Below, one piece after another: positions 9,360 to 21,602 of a DNA stretch of 64,000 nucleotides. The translations under genes and the position numbers were made by a program. Within the stretch, counting starts at the first letter, position 1. Each line of letters begins with the position of its first letter. The stretch covers positions 13,342,886 through 13,406,885 of the forward strand of contig CM064552.1 in assembly GCA_032716605.1 (NCBI GenBank), read 5' to 3'. Source of the DNA: Paralithodes platypus (Eukaryota > Arthropoda > Malacostraca > Decapoda > Lithodidae). The notes under the pieces are model-generated. The model was not told where the DNA came from and ran no database searches. It was given only the letters and a program-made list of their open reading frames with translations.

Positions 9360-9571
9360 TTAACCACTTCTGTACCGCGACGTCTTCTTAATATTATTCT
9401 AGTTATATTAAGACGATTTTGTGCAGTTTAAGAAGGATCTATGGTAGTAAAAAGGGATGTGTGAGATAGTTCGAAGCCTTTTAATTGCTGGAGACCACTT
9501 TTAAACTGAATAAAATCCTTAAACAGTAGCCATCATAGTTAAAAGGACGTCGCTGGTACAGAAAGGGTTAA
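9360..9571. mobile_element. 212-bp TTAA-flanked MITE (family B), piggyBac-like
   Basis: TTAA at 9360-9363 and 9568-9571. The ends are TTAACCACTTCTGTACCGCG and CGCTGGTACAGAAAGGGTTAA. Other copies are at 50371, 60528 and 63280, all 210-213 bp. Ends of the TTAACCCTTT type are seen in piggyBac-derived MITEs. No coding capacity. Confidence 0.88.
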
Positions 9572-9579
9572 TAGGCGTG

Positions 9580-10190
9580 AGAAACAAAAACAACAATAAT
9601 AATTATTATTATAATAGGCTACTACTACTAATAATAATAATAATAATAAAATCACAATATGACGTTTTCTATTGTTACAAGCACCAGTTCGCTACATAAA
9701 ATAATAACGCTTATATTGCACAGATACTAAAAAATACCAGTTTGCTGAAAATTCTACAGTTCAAATAAAACAAACACAAACAACAATAGTGTAATGTAGA
9801 ATACAACCGCCAAGTGGGCATTAATGAAATATCTTAAATAACAGCAATTAGCACAGTAAATCGATAAATACTAAACAAACACTTGATATTGTCATTATTC
9901 GGGTTTCATCAAAATGAGGGGGGGGGGGTATAGTTTCACCATAAAATTTAATTACCTCTAGAAAGGTACCACTACTAAATGTAGGCTGTCATCAAATTTC
10001 AGCTGTCAACTGTCAGACACCGGTGAAAACAGTTTCCTCTACTCCCGGTTGCAAAGATAATACCTCACTCTCCCTCTCTCTCATTGTGTATACAACAGGT
10101 CGAGAAGGCGAGCTTGTGGTGACAGAAGGTGATGAGCGTGTGTTGCTGTAATGAAGAAATATTTCGTAGTGAATTATTAATTTTTCTACA
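9580..10190. other. AT-rich region with (TAA)n and a G-run
   Basis: (TAA/TAC)n at 9592-9648 and a 10-base G run at 9917-9927. No gene seen. Confidence 0.5.
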
Positions 10191-10195
10191 CCAAC

Positions 10196-10302
10196 CAACT
10201 TCACATCTAAACTCAATTAATGAAATCAACAAATACATGTGGCACTCCGAGGACTCGAACCCAAGATACTCACATCGAAATTCCGCGCACTATGCATTAC
10301 GC

Positions 10303-10306
<4 letters not shown>
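10196..10306 (-). mobile_element. Short tRNA-headed SINE, family S3 copy 1
   Basis: On the minus strand: an A-box-like TAGCGTAATGCATAGTGCG, then the B-box GGGTTCGAGTCC, then GGAGTGCCACATGTATTTG and TTGATTTCATTAATTGAGTT. Related copies are at 29622-29747 and 54511-54618. Confidence 0.75.
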
Positions 10307-10333
<27 letters not shown>

Positions 10334-10376
10334 TATATATATAATCGACGAGTCGTGTGTGTGTGTGTGTGTGTGT
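10307..10376. repeat. (GA)n and (GT)n microsatellites
   Basis: (GA)13 at 10307-10333, short (TA)n, then (GT)11 at 10354-10376. Confidence 0.95.
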
Positions 10377-10537
10377 TTACTCTGGTCCCCCCTACACACA
10401 CTTGTTTCCCTGGGGTTTAGGGGCCCCCTTGGTAACGTTTACCCTTCGTTAATGTTGTTTACACTCCCACCGATTGTTTTCACCACCTGTACAGTCACCT
10501 TATACAAATTAGTGAACCCTCTATGTTTTCCGTTATG

Positions 10538-10770
10538 CAATTGACCACTTGCGAATTTTAGGCTATAAGGAAGTTGGAGCTGTAGACATCGTGATAAATA
10601 GAATTGCCATAATAATTTAGGTTTCTGATGGCTAAAGAGTACCGTATGTTGAATTGGGTTTTATGTTTTTATAAATGTAATACAATAAAATTTTAGCTGG
10701 TAATTCTGCTAAATATCGATGTCTACAGCTCCAACTTCCGTAGAGAACGAAACTCGCAAGTGGTCAATTG
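10538..10770. mobile_element. MITE with CAATTGACCACTTGCGA TIRs (family G) copy 1
   Basis: The left end CAATTGACCACTTGCGA and the right end TCGCAAGTGGTCAATTG are perfect inverses, and the inner GGAAGTTGGAGCTGTAGAC is mirrored as GTCTACAGCTCCAACTTCC. The second copy is at 18043-18273. Superfamily unknown. Confidence 0.88.
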
Positions 10771-10974
10771 AAACCATCTGCATTGATTTTAAAATGGAAC
10801 TTGCCTTTCTCATTAACTAGTAAAAATAGCTTTGTAGTGGATATACCGGCACAGAAAATTACATTCATAAATTCGTATCCAGAGAGTTTCACGAATTTTT
10901 ATGAGGGACTGTACCTTGCTACCCACAGACAGCCCAAAATGTAGTGTCTATTCATTATGACGAGTCTAGACATT

Positions 10975-11339
10975 TTAAGGGGGCCCACCTCGTTTTTTTT
11001 TCCTCGTTCTCTCCCTCTTTCTTTGGCTTGTATCCATTCAACCTACTGTTTTAAGACGTTTACCCCATCCAGGTGTCAATATTTTCCTGGTGAGCGGTAG
11101 CGAGCCAGCATATATATATTTTTTATTTGAGAGCAAACTAAATTTGTACATTTTTCGATAGAAAAATGTCTCCGGCGAAGCCGGATTTCTCCATACAATG
11201 CTGGCTCGCTATCGCTCGCCAGGAACATATCGACACCTGGATGGGGATAAACGTCTTAAAACAGTTGGCTGAATGGGGCCGAATGCATACAAGCCAGTGA
11301 AAGAGAGAAAGATAAAAACAAACAGGTGACCCCCCATAA
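10975..11339. mobile_element. TTAA foldback MITE (family C2) copy
   Basis: Starts TTAAGGGGGCCCACC and ends GGTGACCCCCC followed by ATAA, a one-base change from TTAA. The two arms and the CCGGCGAAGCCGG centre (11172-11184) are as in 8546-8930. Confidence 0.85.
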
Positions 11340-11345
11340 TCTTTA

Positions 11346-11485
11346 GTCTTCTGTAACTCAGGGAGGGGTTGAAACGGGCTTGAGTTTCCACAGGTATTGC
11401 CTGATTGAGTCTTCCTAAACTATAGACATGTCACCTAGTATATTCAAGTCCTGTGAGTTACGAAAGGTTAGGGTTCAGGGTTTTA
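11346..11485. repeat. Degenerate fragment related to MITE family F
   Basis: TCTGTAACTCAGGGAGG, TTGAGTTTCCACA, TTGAGTCTTCC and GTGAGTTACGAAAGGTTAG parallel the inner unit of 7803-8080. Confidence 0.45.
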
Positions 11486-12224
11486 CGATTTATCATAATT
11501 ATTAGAATATAGTGTAGTGCATACATAGTAAGTCATTAAAATACGAAGACCTATTGTTTATTTCCTTTATGCATGTACTGTAATTTGCTTTTTATTAAAC
11601 GCAAAATGTGATTGCATGATTATTTTTATACAATTATATTCATAAAATAGTTCTCTTAAATACACTTGTATAGTACGGTATATAAGGGGTCCACTCATAT
11701 TTATAATGGCGTAGTCACTGTATTTATATGAAGGAGTTACGGTAATGTAATATATCCGGTTTGTTCGAGTTGCAAAATTGTCCATTCGCCACACGGACTC
11801 TGACTCGCGTTCGCGTTCTCTCTCTCTCTAACACACACACACAAATATGATAACACGCACATATTAGAACATTCAGGTTAACGAACACATACCAGTTAAT
11901 TACAGAAACAAGCAAAAACACGACCAAACATGGAGCATAATTAATTTCATCTGCATCAAAGATAATTATTAGAAGAAGTCTAGGCTAACATGATAAGCAA
12001 CGGTGAAGGACAGATGACAGTAATAATGACGGTTACCACTTACAAGATCCTCATTATCACCACACGACCAAATCAGTGATTGTGGTAACAGTAACTGGTG
12101 ATAACAGTGATGACGGTAAATATAGTCTATTTACTATAATTAGGCCAGTAATCATGACTATTAATGTACTTAACTGAAACAGAAGTACGGTACCGGTAAT
12201 CAAGATGATATTTTACGATTTGGG
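11486..12224. other. AT-rich sequence, no gene
   Basis: A small (GA)/(CA) patch occurs at 11817-11846. Nothing else was recognised. A further family-F fragment follows at about 12225-12315. Confidence 0.3.
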
Positions 12225-12483
12225 AAGAGTCAGTCGGGGCATACATGTGGATATTTAAAAGCCCATAATTATGCTCTAGCCCCTTTTGAGCTATCAAGGT
12301 TAAGAGTCAGGAATACAGGCGTAATTATATGAACAAACTATAAATCTAAACAAATAGTCGAGAATATCAGAGAACCGCAGACAAGGTGGTGACAATAGTG
12401 ACAGTAACGAGGACCAAAGTGACGGCTATAACAACAATAACAACAACAACTGGGGACAACAGTGACGATGGGGACAATACCTG

Positions 12484-12543
12484 GGGGTTGGTGGGTGAGG
12501 GGGGGGGGGGGAGGAATGGGTGGGGTGGGGGGGGGGGGGGCGG
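12484..12543. repeat. Poly-G-rich tract
   Basis: Several runs of 5-13 G in 60 bp, which could form a G-quadruplex on the plus strand. Confidence 0.9.
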
Positions 12544-12874
12544 TTTGTGGTCAACTTGCCCACAGGTTATTTCGCTCACGTGGCATTTCGTCCGTAAAGT
12601 CATGTTGTTTCGCCCCCCAGTAATTACGAACATGGTCACTTCGCCCAACCATAATAACCAAATCGATTCCTACAATTAAGCGTGGGCGAAATGATTCTAG
12701 TGGTTGAGGGGAACAAAAATACCTGTGTGCGGAAAGGACTTGTGGGCGAAAAACTGTGTCTGGTTATTCACTTCGTGGGCCAACTAGGTTGCGATTCCAC
12801 TTAATTTACTTCTTATCCTTATTGTGGCAAAGATTATCCCTTTCATAGGAAGTTTAGGTTAGGGAACGCACTCT

Positions 12875-14866
12875 AACTCAAATTCAAATTCAAATTCTTT
12901 GACTATCTAAACTCTACAGTGGAACACATTCTATCCATTTCTCCTTTCTCAGAAATCTCCATCTTAGGAGATTTCAACGTTCACCACCGCCAATGGCTCT
13001 CCTCTCACACTACTGATCCACCTGGTGAACAAGCTTACGTCTTTTCTATCATAAATGACCTAGAGCAGTTAGTTCAGCATCCCACCCGTATCCCGGATCG
13101 CATCGGAGATCGGCCCAACATTCTTGACTTGTTTCTAACTTCTAACCCTTCTTCTTATACTGTCAATCTTTTCTCTCCTTTGGGCTCCTCCGACCATAAA
13201 TTTATCTGTCAACTGCCCTATCTCTCCAGTACGGCCACCCGATCCTCCTAGCCGGCGGCGCTTGTGGCACTTTGGCGCTGCCGACTGGGAGGCTCTCCGG
13301 CAGTACTTCTTTGATTTCTGCTTCCGTGGCCGGGGACCCTCGGAGAGTACTGAACGCATTACCGAGGTAATCCTATCGGGCATGGAAGCATACATTCCAT
13401 TCTCTTTCTCTCAGACTAATGCTAAAAAATCTTGGTTTACTCACGCCTGCCTGTTCTACTGCTGTCCGCAATAAGGAGGAAGCATTCAAATGGTACCGAC
13501 GCCTTAAAACTCAAGACTCTCATTCTTCCTATGTTTCTGCCCGGAATCAAGCCAAATCTGTTCTTCGACTTGCCAAACACTCTTTCATCAATAATAAATG
13601 CACTGGACTCTCCAACTCTAGCTCTTCCCAAGCTTTCTGGCATCTAGCCAAAAACCTCTCCAACAATTTCTCTTCGTCGTCTTTCCCTCCCCTTTCCCAT
13701 TCTGATGGCACAACCATCACTTCTTCCTCTGACAAAGCTAAACTCTTCGCTCAAACTTTTGCTAGAAACTCCACCTTGGATGATTCCGGTGCTATTCCTC
13801 CCTCTCCACCCTCCTCTCTCTTACTTATGTCTAATATCCTTATCTCTTCTAAAGATGTACTTTCTACCCTCTCTGGGCTTAATACTAATAAGGCGTACGG
13901 TCCGGACGGTGTTCCTCCTGTTGTTCTCAAAAACTATGCTTCCGTGCTGACTCCCTGCCTAGGCAAACTCTTTCGTCTCTGTCTAGCCTCTAACGTCTTC
14001 CCTTCATGCTGGAAGTTTGCTCACATTCAACCTGTCCCAAACAAGGGTGACCGCTCTCAACCCTCCAACTATCGTCCAATTGCTCTCATCTCTTGTCTTT
14101 CTAAAGTTTTTGAAACTATTCTTGCTTCCAAATTTCTTAAGCATTTCTCTTCTCATAATCTGCTCTCAGATCGCCAGTATGGCTTCCTTAAGGGTCTCTC
14201 TACTGGTGATCTTCTTTCATATCTTACGAACTCTTGGTCATCCTCCTTTCGGGACTTCGGTGAGACTTTTTCTATTGCACTAGACATATCAAAAGCCTTC
14301 GATAGAGTCTGGCACAAATCTTTAATTTCTAAACTACCCGCCTTCGGTTTCTATCCCTCCATCTGTGCCTTTGTCTCTAATTTCCTTTCCGGCCGTTCCA
14401 TAGCCGCGGTTGTGGACGGCCATTGTTCACTTCCTCACCCTATAAACTCCGGTGTTCCTCAGGGCTCTGTCCTATCTCCTATTCTTTTTCTAATTTTTAT
14501 AAATGATCTCCTCAACTGTACCTCAATTCCCATCCATTCATACGCAGACGACTCAACCTTACACTACTCCATTAGTTTTTCAGAACGCCCCAGCCAGCAA
14601 TCCCTCAACGACAAACGTAATGAAGCCATAGAACTCTTAAATTATGATCTAAATACTATCTCCAATTGGGGCAGAGAAAACCTTGTTACCTTTAATGCTT
14701 CCAAAACCCAATTTCTCCATCTATCTACCCGTAAGGAACTCCCAGCAGACTATCCCTTATTCTTCAACAATACAAAAATCAATCCTTCATCTTCTCTCAA
14801 TATTCTTGGTGTCTCCTTTTCTTCTGCTCTCAGTTGGAAGGACCATATTACTAGTGCTGTCTGATT
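12875..14866 (+). pseudogene. Jockey-type non-LTR retrotransposon, endonuclease and reverse transcriptase, frameshifted
   Basis: A truncated LINE ORF2. The C-terminal half of the APE-type endonuclease is at 12919-13251 ([30 protein letters not shown]). A linker in a second frame is at 13262-13440, and the reverse transcriptase in a third frame at 13419-14864. RT motifs in order: SNYRPIALISCLSKVFE, LDISKAFDRVWH, SGVPQGSVLSPILFLIF and SYADDSTLHY, with the catalytic YADD at 14541-14552. Two frameshifts separate the parts, and the product stops at 14866 before the usual C-terminal domain, so the copy is dead. The 5' half of the endonuclease and ORF1 are missing. Clade assignment to the Jockey superfamily is from motif style, not a tree. 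Confidence 0.92.
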
Positions 14867-14984
14867 TGCTATCCCTGTTTATATGTATATTTACTTTGCG
14901 TGTATTTGTGTGTTTATCAACTTTGAATAGCTGACAGTGATAATACATTTTGAGTGGTTGTATTCGTCAGTAGAATAGTTTATT

Positions 14985-15610
14985 TTTTTTTTATTTATTT
15001 TTATGTGATTGAGGGAGGCAAAAGGCAGAACTGCCTATAGCGAGTGCCTCCCCCATAGTTGAAAGAGTGACAGGGCCAAAATCAAGGGACGTTCGAGCCA
15101 AAATGCCTGGACACACTGACTTTGAAGCAATTTAAGTCATAGGAAGAGGGAAAGACTGATTCTGGGAGAGAGTTCCAGAGCTCAGCTGTTGAGTAGAAGA
15201 AAGTTTGAGAGTAACGTTTCACTCTTGGGTTGGAGAGTTGCACAGAGTAGGGGTGGGATTGAGTTGCAAGACGGGTACCACGTGCCCTACGTAAAGGAGG
15301 TGGTATACACTGGGAAAGCTCTGAGGAACACTAATTATTATAGTAGCGATAGAATAGCGAGAGAGATGCAACATTGCGGCAGAGAGAGCGATTGCAGAGA
15401 GTTGGTGAGTGGACGGGAGTTAATGATACGAAAGGCCTTCCTTTCAACTTTGTCTAGGAGAGCGGTGTGAGAGGAACCTCTCCACACATGTGAACAATAC
15501 TCAATACAAGGACGCACTATGCCCCTGTACATAGCAAGAAGCTGTGCAGGGGAAAAGAACCCCCTAAGGCGGTTGAGCACACCCAGCTTCTGGGAGTACA
15601 GATTCGTCTT
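14985..15610 (-). pseudogene. Jockey-type LINE 3' fragment with C-terminal coding remnant
   Basis: Minus strand, from about 15610 down: KLGVLNRLRGFFSPAQ, then RPCIEYCSHVWRG and ERKAFRIINS, the conserved post-RT region of these LINEs. The 3' non-coding part follows, ending at the ATGTGATTGAGGGAGG complement (15003) and a T-rich tail (14985-15000). It is tail-to-tail with the plus-strand copy at 12875-14866. Confidence 0.88.
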
Positions 15611-15845
15611 AACAATTCTAAGTCATCGAAACAAATAACAACAATGACATAGAAAATCAGCAAATTTATCTATAAAAACACAACTATTAAAAAGTAAAAA
15701 ATATTATTTTGCTACAAAAATTCAACAGTAGACAATGTAGACTATGTGAGTAGAAGAGAGTTAAAACGAATAAATTGAATAAATAACGTGAACCGACAGT
15801 GATAGTGATCCCAAAGGGCAATAAAGTCTAGCCTTTACGAAGTTT

Positions 15846-16075
15846 AGGGGGCATCGCACGTGAGCTTCTGTCACTAATTTTCGATGGCCAATAATTTTCC
15901 AGCAACATTTCTGGAATTTTTTGAACAGTTATCGGAAATAGATTTAAGATAAATGAATGTTCAGTAGGTGATAAAATTAGTTTTAAAATACACTTCAAAA
16001 GCTGCCAGACCAGTGATTACGGTAGGAGTTGAGGGCAGAGGCGTTACATTGAAACCGCCATTAGGCAGGGTGGTG
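15846..16075. mobile_element. MITE family E copy
   Basis: GGGGGCATCGCACGTGAGC, AATTTTCGATGG, CCAGCAACATTTCT and CAGACCAGTGATTACGG match the order seen at 33927-34133. The right terminus is not sharply defined. Confidence 0.55.
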
Positions 16076-17586
16076 TCAGACGAAACAAGTGATAAGAGCA
16101 GCAGACAATTTCGGGGTATTAACAGTAATAAGTACCGTAGGCCTATATCGACAGCAGGAAAGTAACGACAACAATGAAAGAATAATACGGTTGTACCAAC
16201 AAATGGAAAACACGAGTACCCGGTACATTAAACAATGTAACTGGAGGGGAAGAGAGGAAATCAATATATATTGTTCAGGTAAGTTGTCAAATGCTTTGGG
16301 ATCTTCCCATAGAGTTAAGCAAAATTACCTAGGATTTTTAAATAATGCTATGCCCATTAGCCCTAATTATTTTTTCAAAATATTGTCTTATAAGCTTAAG
16401 AGGTTCATATGCAGGCCCAAGGAAAGGTTTTCTGGCACCACCCTACATTCATATACATAAGCTTTGCCAATAATAAGCATAGGCTACTGCTTCTATTCTT
16501 TAGTATGAGGAAAGTTATGCAGGCCTATCCTAGTACTAGTGTTATAAGTTAAGTGTTATTTAGGCAAGTTTCCAATATTATTTTAAATCAATGCAAGATT
16601 ACTGAAACAGAGTATATTTTTCACACACATACAATTGTACCGTAATGATAATGCCCTTAATATACCAGGATCAAAGTTGTACATGAAGGTTACAAGTCCA
16701 GTACTAACATCCCCCCGCCACACATTCCTTTACACTGAATGTAGTCTAGCCTTATAAATCTTTCACATTACTGAGACAAATAGAGCTGGTTTTAAAGGAT
16801 AGCCCGTTATAACTCACCCGCCTTGGCTAGCCTATACGATCAAGCTTTTCCATTATTACAACTGTAACACCTTCCATCCGCTTTTGGTGCATTCAATCAG
16901 TCGCAAGAACACGAGTTTTTAGAGATAAAATACCAAGATACGTTAATATGGTAGGCAAACTTAATAATAATGGATAATGAAATATTAGACTACAGGATAA
17001 ACATAAATCATGAGGGGAGAAAGGAAGAGGCAAGTCTATAGGACAAAGAGGAGTTAAAAGACGGAGTGAAAGAAACTTTAAATCGGAGGGTCATTGACAT
17101 TTAGGAGGGAGACAGAATTACAAGGGCTATTGATGAATGAAGAGGAGGCCAAATGTTAGTTAGGAGCACAGTTAGGGTAGACAACTTACAAGCCAATTCG
17201 TACGCGGTGATACAATTAGTACGCGATATAGATTAATAATACAAGCTCTCACAAAAAGTGAGTCGAGTTATATAATATTAAAAAATAACTTATCTATTGT
17301 ACATTTTGACAAACAACCTCATTAATCTAACTCGACTAATATCTTGTGGGTATTTTTTCTTGAACAAATTTGCGTATGGTACAGATTGGAACGCTGAATA
17401 CAAGCAGAGAGCTGTTCTCAGGCAGTATGATTTGCGGTAGTTTGGAGAAAATAATGTACCAGACTTAATCTTATACATGTATATTGGTAGTAATAAACCC
17501 ATTGACTGTAAGGCTAGAGAGGTAAATCACTATCAATACACTCAATTAGTTTAGGCCTACATACCTTTCATTTTTGACAGTGTGCC
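16076..17586. other. AT-rich sequence, no gene
   Basis: Only short accidental frames. No repeat family of this window was recognised. TAGGCCTA palindromes occur at about 16138 and 17551. Confidence 0.3.
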
Positions 17587-17959
17587 TTAAGGGGACATGG
17601 GCCGTTTTTCTGGTCCCTTTTTTCCCTCGTGTTCAGCACCATTAGTTTCGAGATTTTAAGACGTTCGACCCATTAGTTTGGCGATTTTAACACATTTCGC
17701 CCCATTTCTTCGTCAATATTTAGACCTTTCGTGCTATTTAGGTGTCGATTTTTTCAATGGCGAACGATAGTTAGCCTGTAATGTTTTATGAACCGGCCTT
17801 TGGCCGGAAATTTTTTCTACCGAAACATGTACAAATTAATCTAGAAGCGGGATCTAATGGATGATTTTTTTTTTTAATTTGATGAAGGTCTAGGGAGGAA
17901 ACTAGAAAAATAACGAATCCATGCAAAAATCACCCAAAAAGTGAACCATCCCCCCTTAA
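17587..17959. mobile_element. Complete TTAA-flanked foldback repeat (family C1)
   Basis: TTAA at 17587-17590 and 17956-17959, with ends AAGGGG / CCCCCC. Internal boxes: TTTCTGGTCCC, CACCATTAGTTTCGAGATTT, AAGACGTTCGACCC, GGTGTCGATTTT, GGCGAACGATAG, AACCGGCCTTTGGCCGG, GATGAAGGTCTAGGGAGG. Confidence 0.85.
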
Positions 17960-18042
17960 AACCTATATTACAGTACCAGTACCAGTACATGGATAACTCT
18001 TCACAGCCACCACACCATAACTATGTTATATAATCATCTTAT

Positions 18043-18273
18043 AATTTATCACTTGCGAGTTTCGTTCTGTAAGGAAGTTGGCGCTGTAGACATCGATATT
18101 TAGCAGAATTACCAGCTAAAATACGGTCGTAGTACGTTTATAAATTAAAAAAAAAAATCATATTAAACATACTCTATCCAGCAGAAGCCTACATTAGAAT
18201 TGTATTTCAGTTTAATATCCATGTTTACAGCTCCAACTTCCATATAGCCTGAAACTCGCAAGTAATCAATTAA
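18043..18273. mobile_element. MITE family G copy 2
   Basis: ATCACTTGCGAGTTTCGTTC..GGAAGTTGG at the left is mirrored by CCAACTTCC..GAAACTCGCAAGTAAT at the right. Same size as 10538-10770. Confidence 0.85.
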
Positions 18274-18448
18274 TCTCCCTTAAAAGAGCAGAAGATATAC
18301 CGTACATAACGGTACAAAAAATGTGATGACTTAAAGGCTACTGAACTGAAATCAAACAAGACAGAATTTGAAAACCTCTTAAGAATCATACTTGGAAAAT
18401 CATATGGCATTCTTGGTGGGATGGGAAGGGGCTAACAAGCTTGTATTT

Positions 18449-18838
18449 TTAAGGAGGGTGAGCTGCTTTTTTTCCTCTCCTTTTCTCTCTTTCTCTGGCC
18501 TGTATCCATTCGGCCCCATTCAGCCTACTGTTTTAAGACGTTTACCCCATCCAGGTGTCAATATTTTCCTGGCGAGCGGTAGCAAGCCAGCATACATATA
18601 TATATATATATTTGTTTACATCAAGTTAAATGTGTACATTTTTCGATAGAAAAATGTCTCCGGCGAAGCAGGATTCCTCTATACAATGCTGGCTCGCTAT
18701 CGCTCGCCAGGATGAAATCAACACCTGGATGGGGATAAACGTCTTAAAACAGCTGGCTGAATGGGGCCGAATGGATACAAGTCAGAGAAAGAGAGAAAAG
18801 GAGCGAAAGAGAAACAAAAAGCAGTTGAACCCCCTTAA
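18449..18838. mobile_element. Complete TTAA foldback MITE (family C2) copy
   Basis: TTAA at 18449-18452 and 18835-18838. Arms GGCCTGTATCCATTCGGCC / GGCCGAATGGATACAAGTC; the centre CCGGCGAAGCAGG has lost one palindrome base. Contains a (TA)n patch at 18597-18612. Confidence 0.88.
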
Positions 18839-19097
18839 GGGTAAGAGAATAATGCCCACCCTCAGGGAAGTCATGTTTAGGAAGCAGGGTGTCCCACAGG
18901 AACAAATGGGTTTAACACAGGAATGACTAGGAACAGAAATACTGGAACATGAATGGGAAATTGCATTGTTGACATTACTTCATTCATAAAGACACTTGAA
19001 GAACTGGGAAGCATCAATCTACTTTTGCATATGTAAGGAGAGATATTTAGTTTGGTCCCTAGACCTCCCCCCTTCGAGATAAGTTTGTACACTTTTA

Positions 19098-19136
<39 letters not shown>

Positions 19137-19628
19137 TTAGTTCTCCTAAATGCCAGGATCGCTATTTATATTATATTTATATTTATATTATATTTGAACA
19201 CAAACTTTACAATGTGGAAGGCAAGGGACAATCAATCGTCATTCTGATATACCGGTACCGGTAACCAAATAGTTCACCACCAATAAGGATTTTGATCACT
19301 ATATACTAATTTGTGGGCAGGGGGCTAACAGTACTCCTCCCCTTCTAAAATTCTCCTACTCAACGATACAGAGTAAGGGCCGAGGGAACGCGAAAGTGGT
19401 CCCGGACCCAAGAATTGGTACTTTAAATGTTGCTTCCGTTCGGGCTCTGTCTCGAGTAGGACACCCCCAGCAATGGGGTATGTGTCCGAGTATAATTATA
19501 TATATACTGTATACTGTACATAGCCTACATATACTACTAATTGTCATGGAATATGGGATGTTTTGCAGCATATCATAATTACGTTCATAAATAATCCAAT
19601 TTTGAAATTTCAGTATCAATCTAGAATA
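18839..19628. other. No gene; poly-A tract and short repeats
   Basis: Holds a 33-base A-run (19101-19133), a TTATATTTATA patch (19158-19190) and the TACCGGTACCGGTAAC motif near 19250. Confidence 0.6.
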
Positions 19629-19845
19629 CTCTAGTCTATTTTTTTCCAGCTGATGTTCAATTACCAAATATTTATCTTAATTACTTGGTTATTACGACGG
19701 TTTTGTATCGAAATGTGTTGCCAATTGTGAAAACTTGGCAATAAGATTATGCAGAGACAGTAGTTTCATATTGTATCAGTAAGTATCGAGACATCAGCTG
19801 CTAAATGATTCAATTTGCCATGAGCGGGAATTATACCGACTATAG
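19629..19845. mobile_element. MITE with CTATAGTC TIRs (family D) copy 1
   Basis: The left end CTCTAGTCTATTTTTTTCCAGC and the right end GACTATAG, with ACTTGGCAATAA, GTAGTTTCATAT and ATCAGCTGCTAA inside, match 45089-45307 in order and size (217 vs 219 bp). A Tc1/mariner-like origin is possible but unproven. Confidence 0.75.
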
Positions 19846-20465
19846 TAATGTACGGTAGTATTTCAGAACCATTATGAACAAGGCTATTCCGGTAATCCAC
19901 AAGTTAACCCCTTCAATAAGATGAATAATGTCTTTTTCTACCCCAAGACGAATATATTGAAGTTAGGAAGAAATTATGAGTTATAATAATTAGAGTTATA
20001 ATCTGTGTCAGCTGGTCAATGCGACAATCCGGTATTCAGAGTGCTAACCTGAAGAATTTATAGGAGTAGATGTCATATTAAAGAGACATTCTCACATGGT
20101 GACTTTGCTACAATTGTGTCCATTCTACATAGCTGTACACCTCTTTCACTGGTCGTATATTAAAGGGGCAACTCTAGCCCTACTCAAACATAGGTTATAT
20201 CAGAATACAGTCGGTTTGGGTAGAATAGAATAGGTTAATTCACCTTAGGTTAGGTTAGGATAAGTAAGTTAATACAAACTGATGTGACGGTTTGGGAGCT
20301 ATTATGATTTAATTTAATTATTGTTGAGCCTTTTTATTATCTTTGCCATTTTCTAGTCTTTATTTATAGATTTTATCCTAAAAAAATAAATACAAAATAT
20401 ATAAATAAATACTCCTAACACTCCATTTTATCTAGATACAGTAGGCTATCTATATTTGTCGGTAT
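19846..20465. other. No gene; TTAGG-like patch
   Basis: AT-rich. AGGTTAGGTTAGGATAAG at 20251-20268 and AATAGGTTAATTC before it are degenerate TTAGG motifs. Confidence 0.4.
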
Positions 20466-20545
20466 AATTGTTTCTGGCCACAGGTTGGTTTCTCCAAATT
20501 GCAGGCTCGCTATCCCTTGTCCTAAAAACTCGACACCTGATGCTT
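20466..20545 (-). mobile_element. Fragment of TTAA foldback family C
   Basis: The minus strand reads GGTGTCGAGTTTTTAGG, then GGGATAGCGAGCCTGCAATT and GAGAAACCAACC, the central part of the C-family arm. Confidence 0.6.
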
Positions 20546-20807
20546 TTTATATAGCATGAGCAAAAAGATGACAAAAGGCACAGGTGCCTGTACAGATGTT
20601 CCTTCTGGAGAAAAAGAGAAAGTCAGCCATATTCCAGATTAATTTCAGTCAAAATGCTTGGACACACGGTGTTTGAATGAGTTCAAGTCACGGGAGGAGG
20701 GAAAGATGTGCTGAGGAAGTGTGTTCCAGAATTCACCGGCTGTGTATAAGAAAAACAAATGTGAAAAACGGTTTACTCTTAGGTTAGAGAGTTGGGCTTA
20801 AGGGGAG

Positions 20808-21122
20808 ATCTCCACTTGAGGGATTTTTTTCTTGACTCCTTTCTCCCTAATGTTTAGCCCCATTGCTTTTGATATTATAAAACGTTTGCCCCATTAGTTT
20901 AGCGATTTTAAGAACTTTCACCCCATATTAAGACCTTTCGTGCAATTCAGGTGTCGATTTTATCCTGGCGAGCGATAGCGAGCCTGTAATTTAAGAGGAA
21001 CCGGCCTTCGGCCGGGAAATTTTTCTACCGAAAATGTTCAAATTTATCTTGAAAGGGTCTCAAGGGGGTGTAATTTTAAGCTTGATGGAGGTCTAGGGAA
21101 CACACTAAATACCTCTCCTTAA
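20808..21122. mobile_element. TTAA foldback (family C1) nested in the LINE
   Basis: TTAA at 20808-20811 and 21119-21122. Boxes: CCTAATGTTTAGCCCCATTG, AACGTTTGCCCCATTAGTTT, GGTGTCGATTTTATCC, TGGCGAGCGATAGCGAGCC, AACCGGCCTTCGGCCGG. The LINE 3' region continues on both sides, giving a relative age: LINE first, then this element. Confidence 0.88.
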
Positions 21123-21288
21123 TATGGATAAGATTGTGTTGAGAGGCGTGTGCCACCTACCCTCTGAAAGGGGGGAGGTATGCACTGAGAGTTTTAAAGA
21201 GTATTACCTTACCTTTGGATACCTTTGGATACCTTTGGATGTGTTCGTCGCTCCTCTAGCGGCACCAATTTGGTTGTAATAGTGATAA

Positions 21289-21304
21289 GAGAGAGAGAGA
21301 GAGA
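21289..21304. repeat. Short (GA)n tract
   Basis: Eight GA units inside the LINE remnant. Confidence 0.8.
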
Positions 21305-21602
21305 TGCAACATTGTGGCGAGTAGCTGGTGATTGGAGGGGAATAGGGTACGGTAATTGATGAGACGAAATGCTTTTGATTCCACCCTTTGGAGTTGATCT
21401 GTGTGTGTTGCGAGCAGTACTCCATACTGGGCTGTATTAAACCCCTGTTCAGTACTAAGCAAGTAGCTGCGCAGGGGGAAAATATCCACAGAGTCGATTA
21501 AGCACACCTAACTTCTAAAAAGAGCATTTGGCGATAGAAAAGATATGAGATGCCAAGTATATTGTGACAGGGAGGAAGGGTTGATGTGGGTGTTGTTGAA
21601 GA

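Noticed and set aside
16089..16460. 123-residue plus-strand frame
   Set aside because: Overlaps the end of a MITE copy and has no recognised motif; likely chance.
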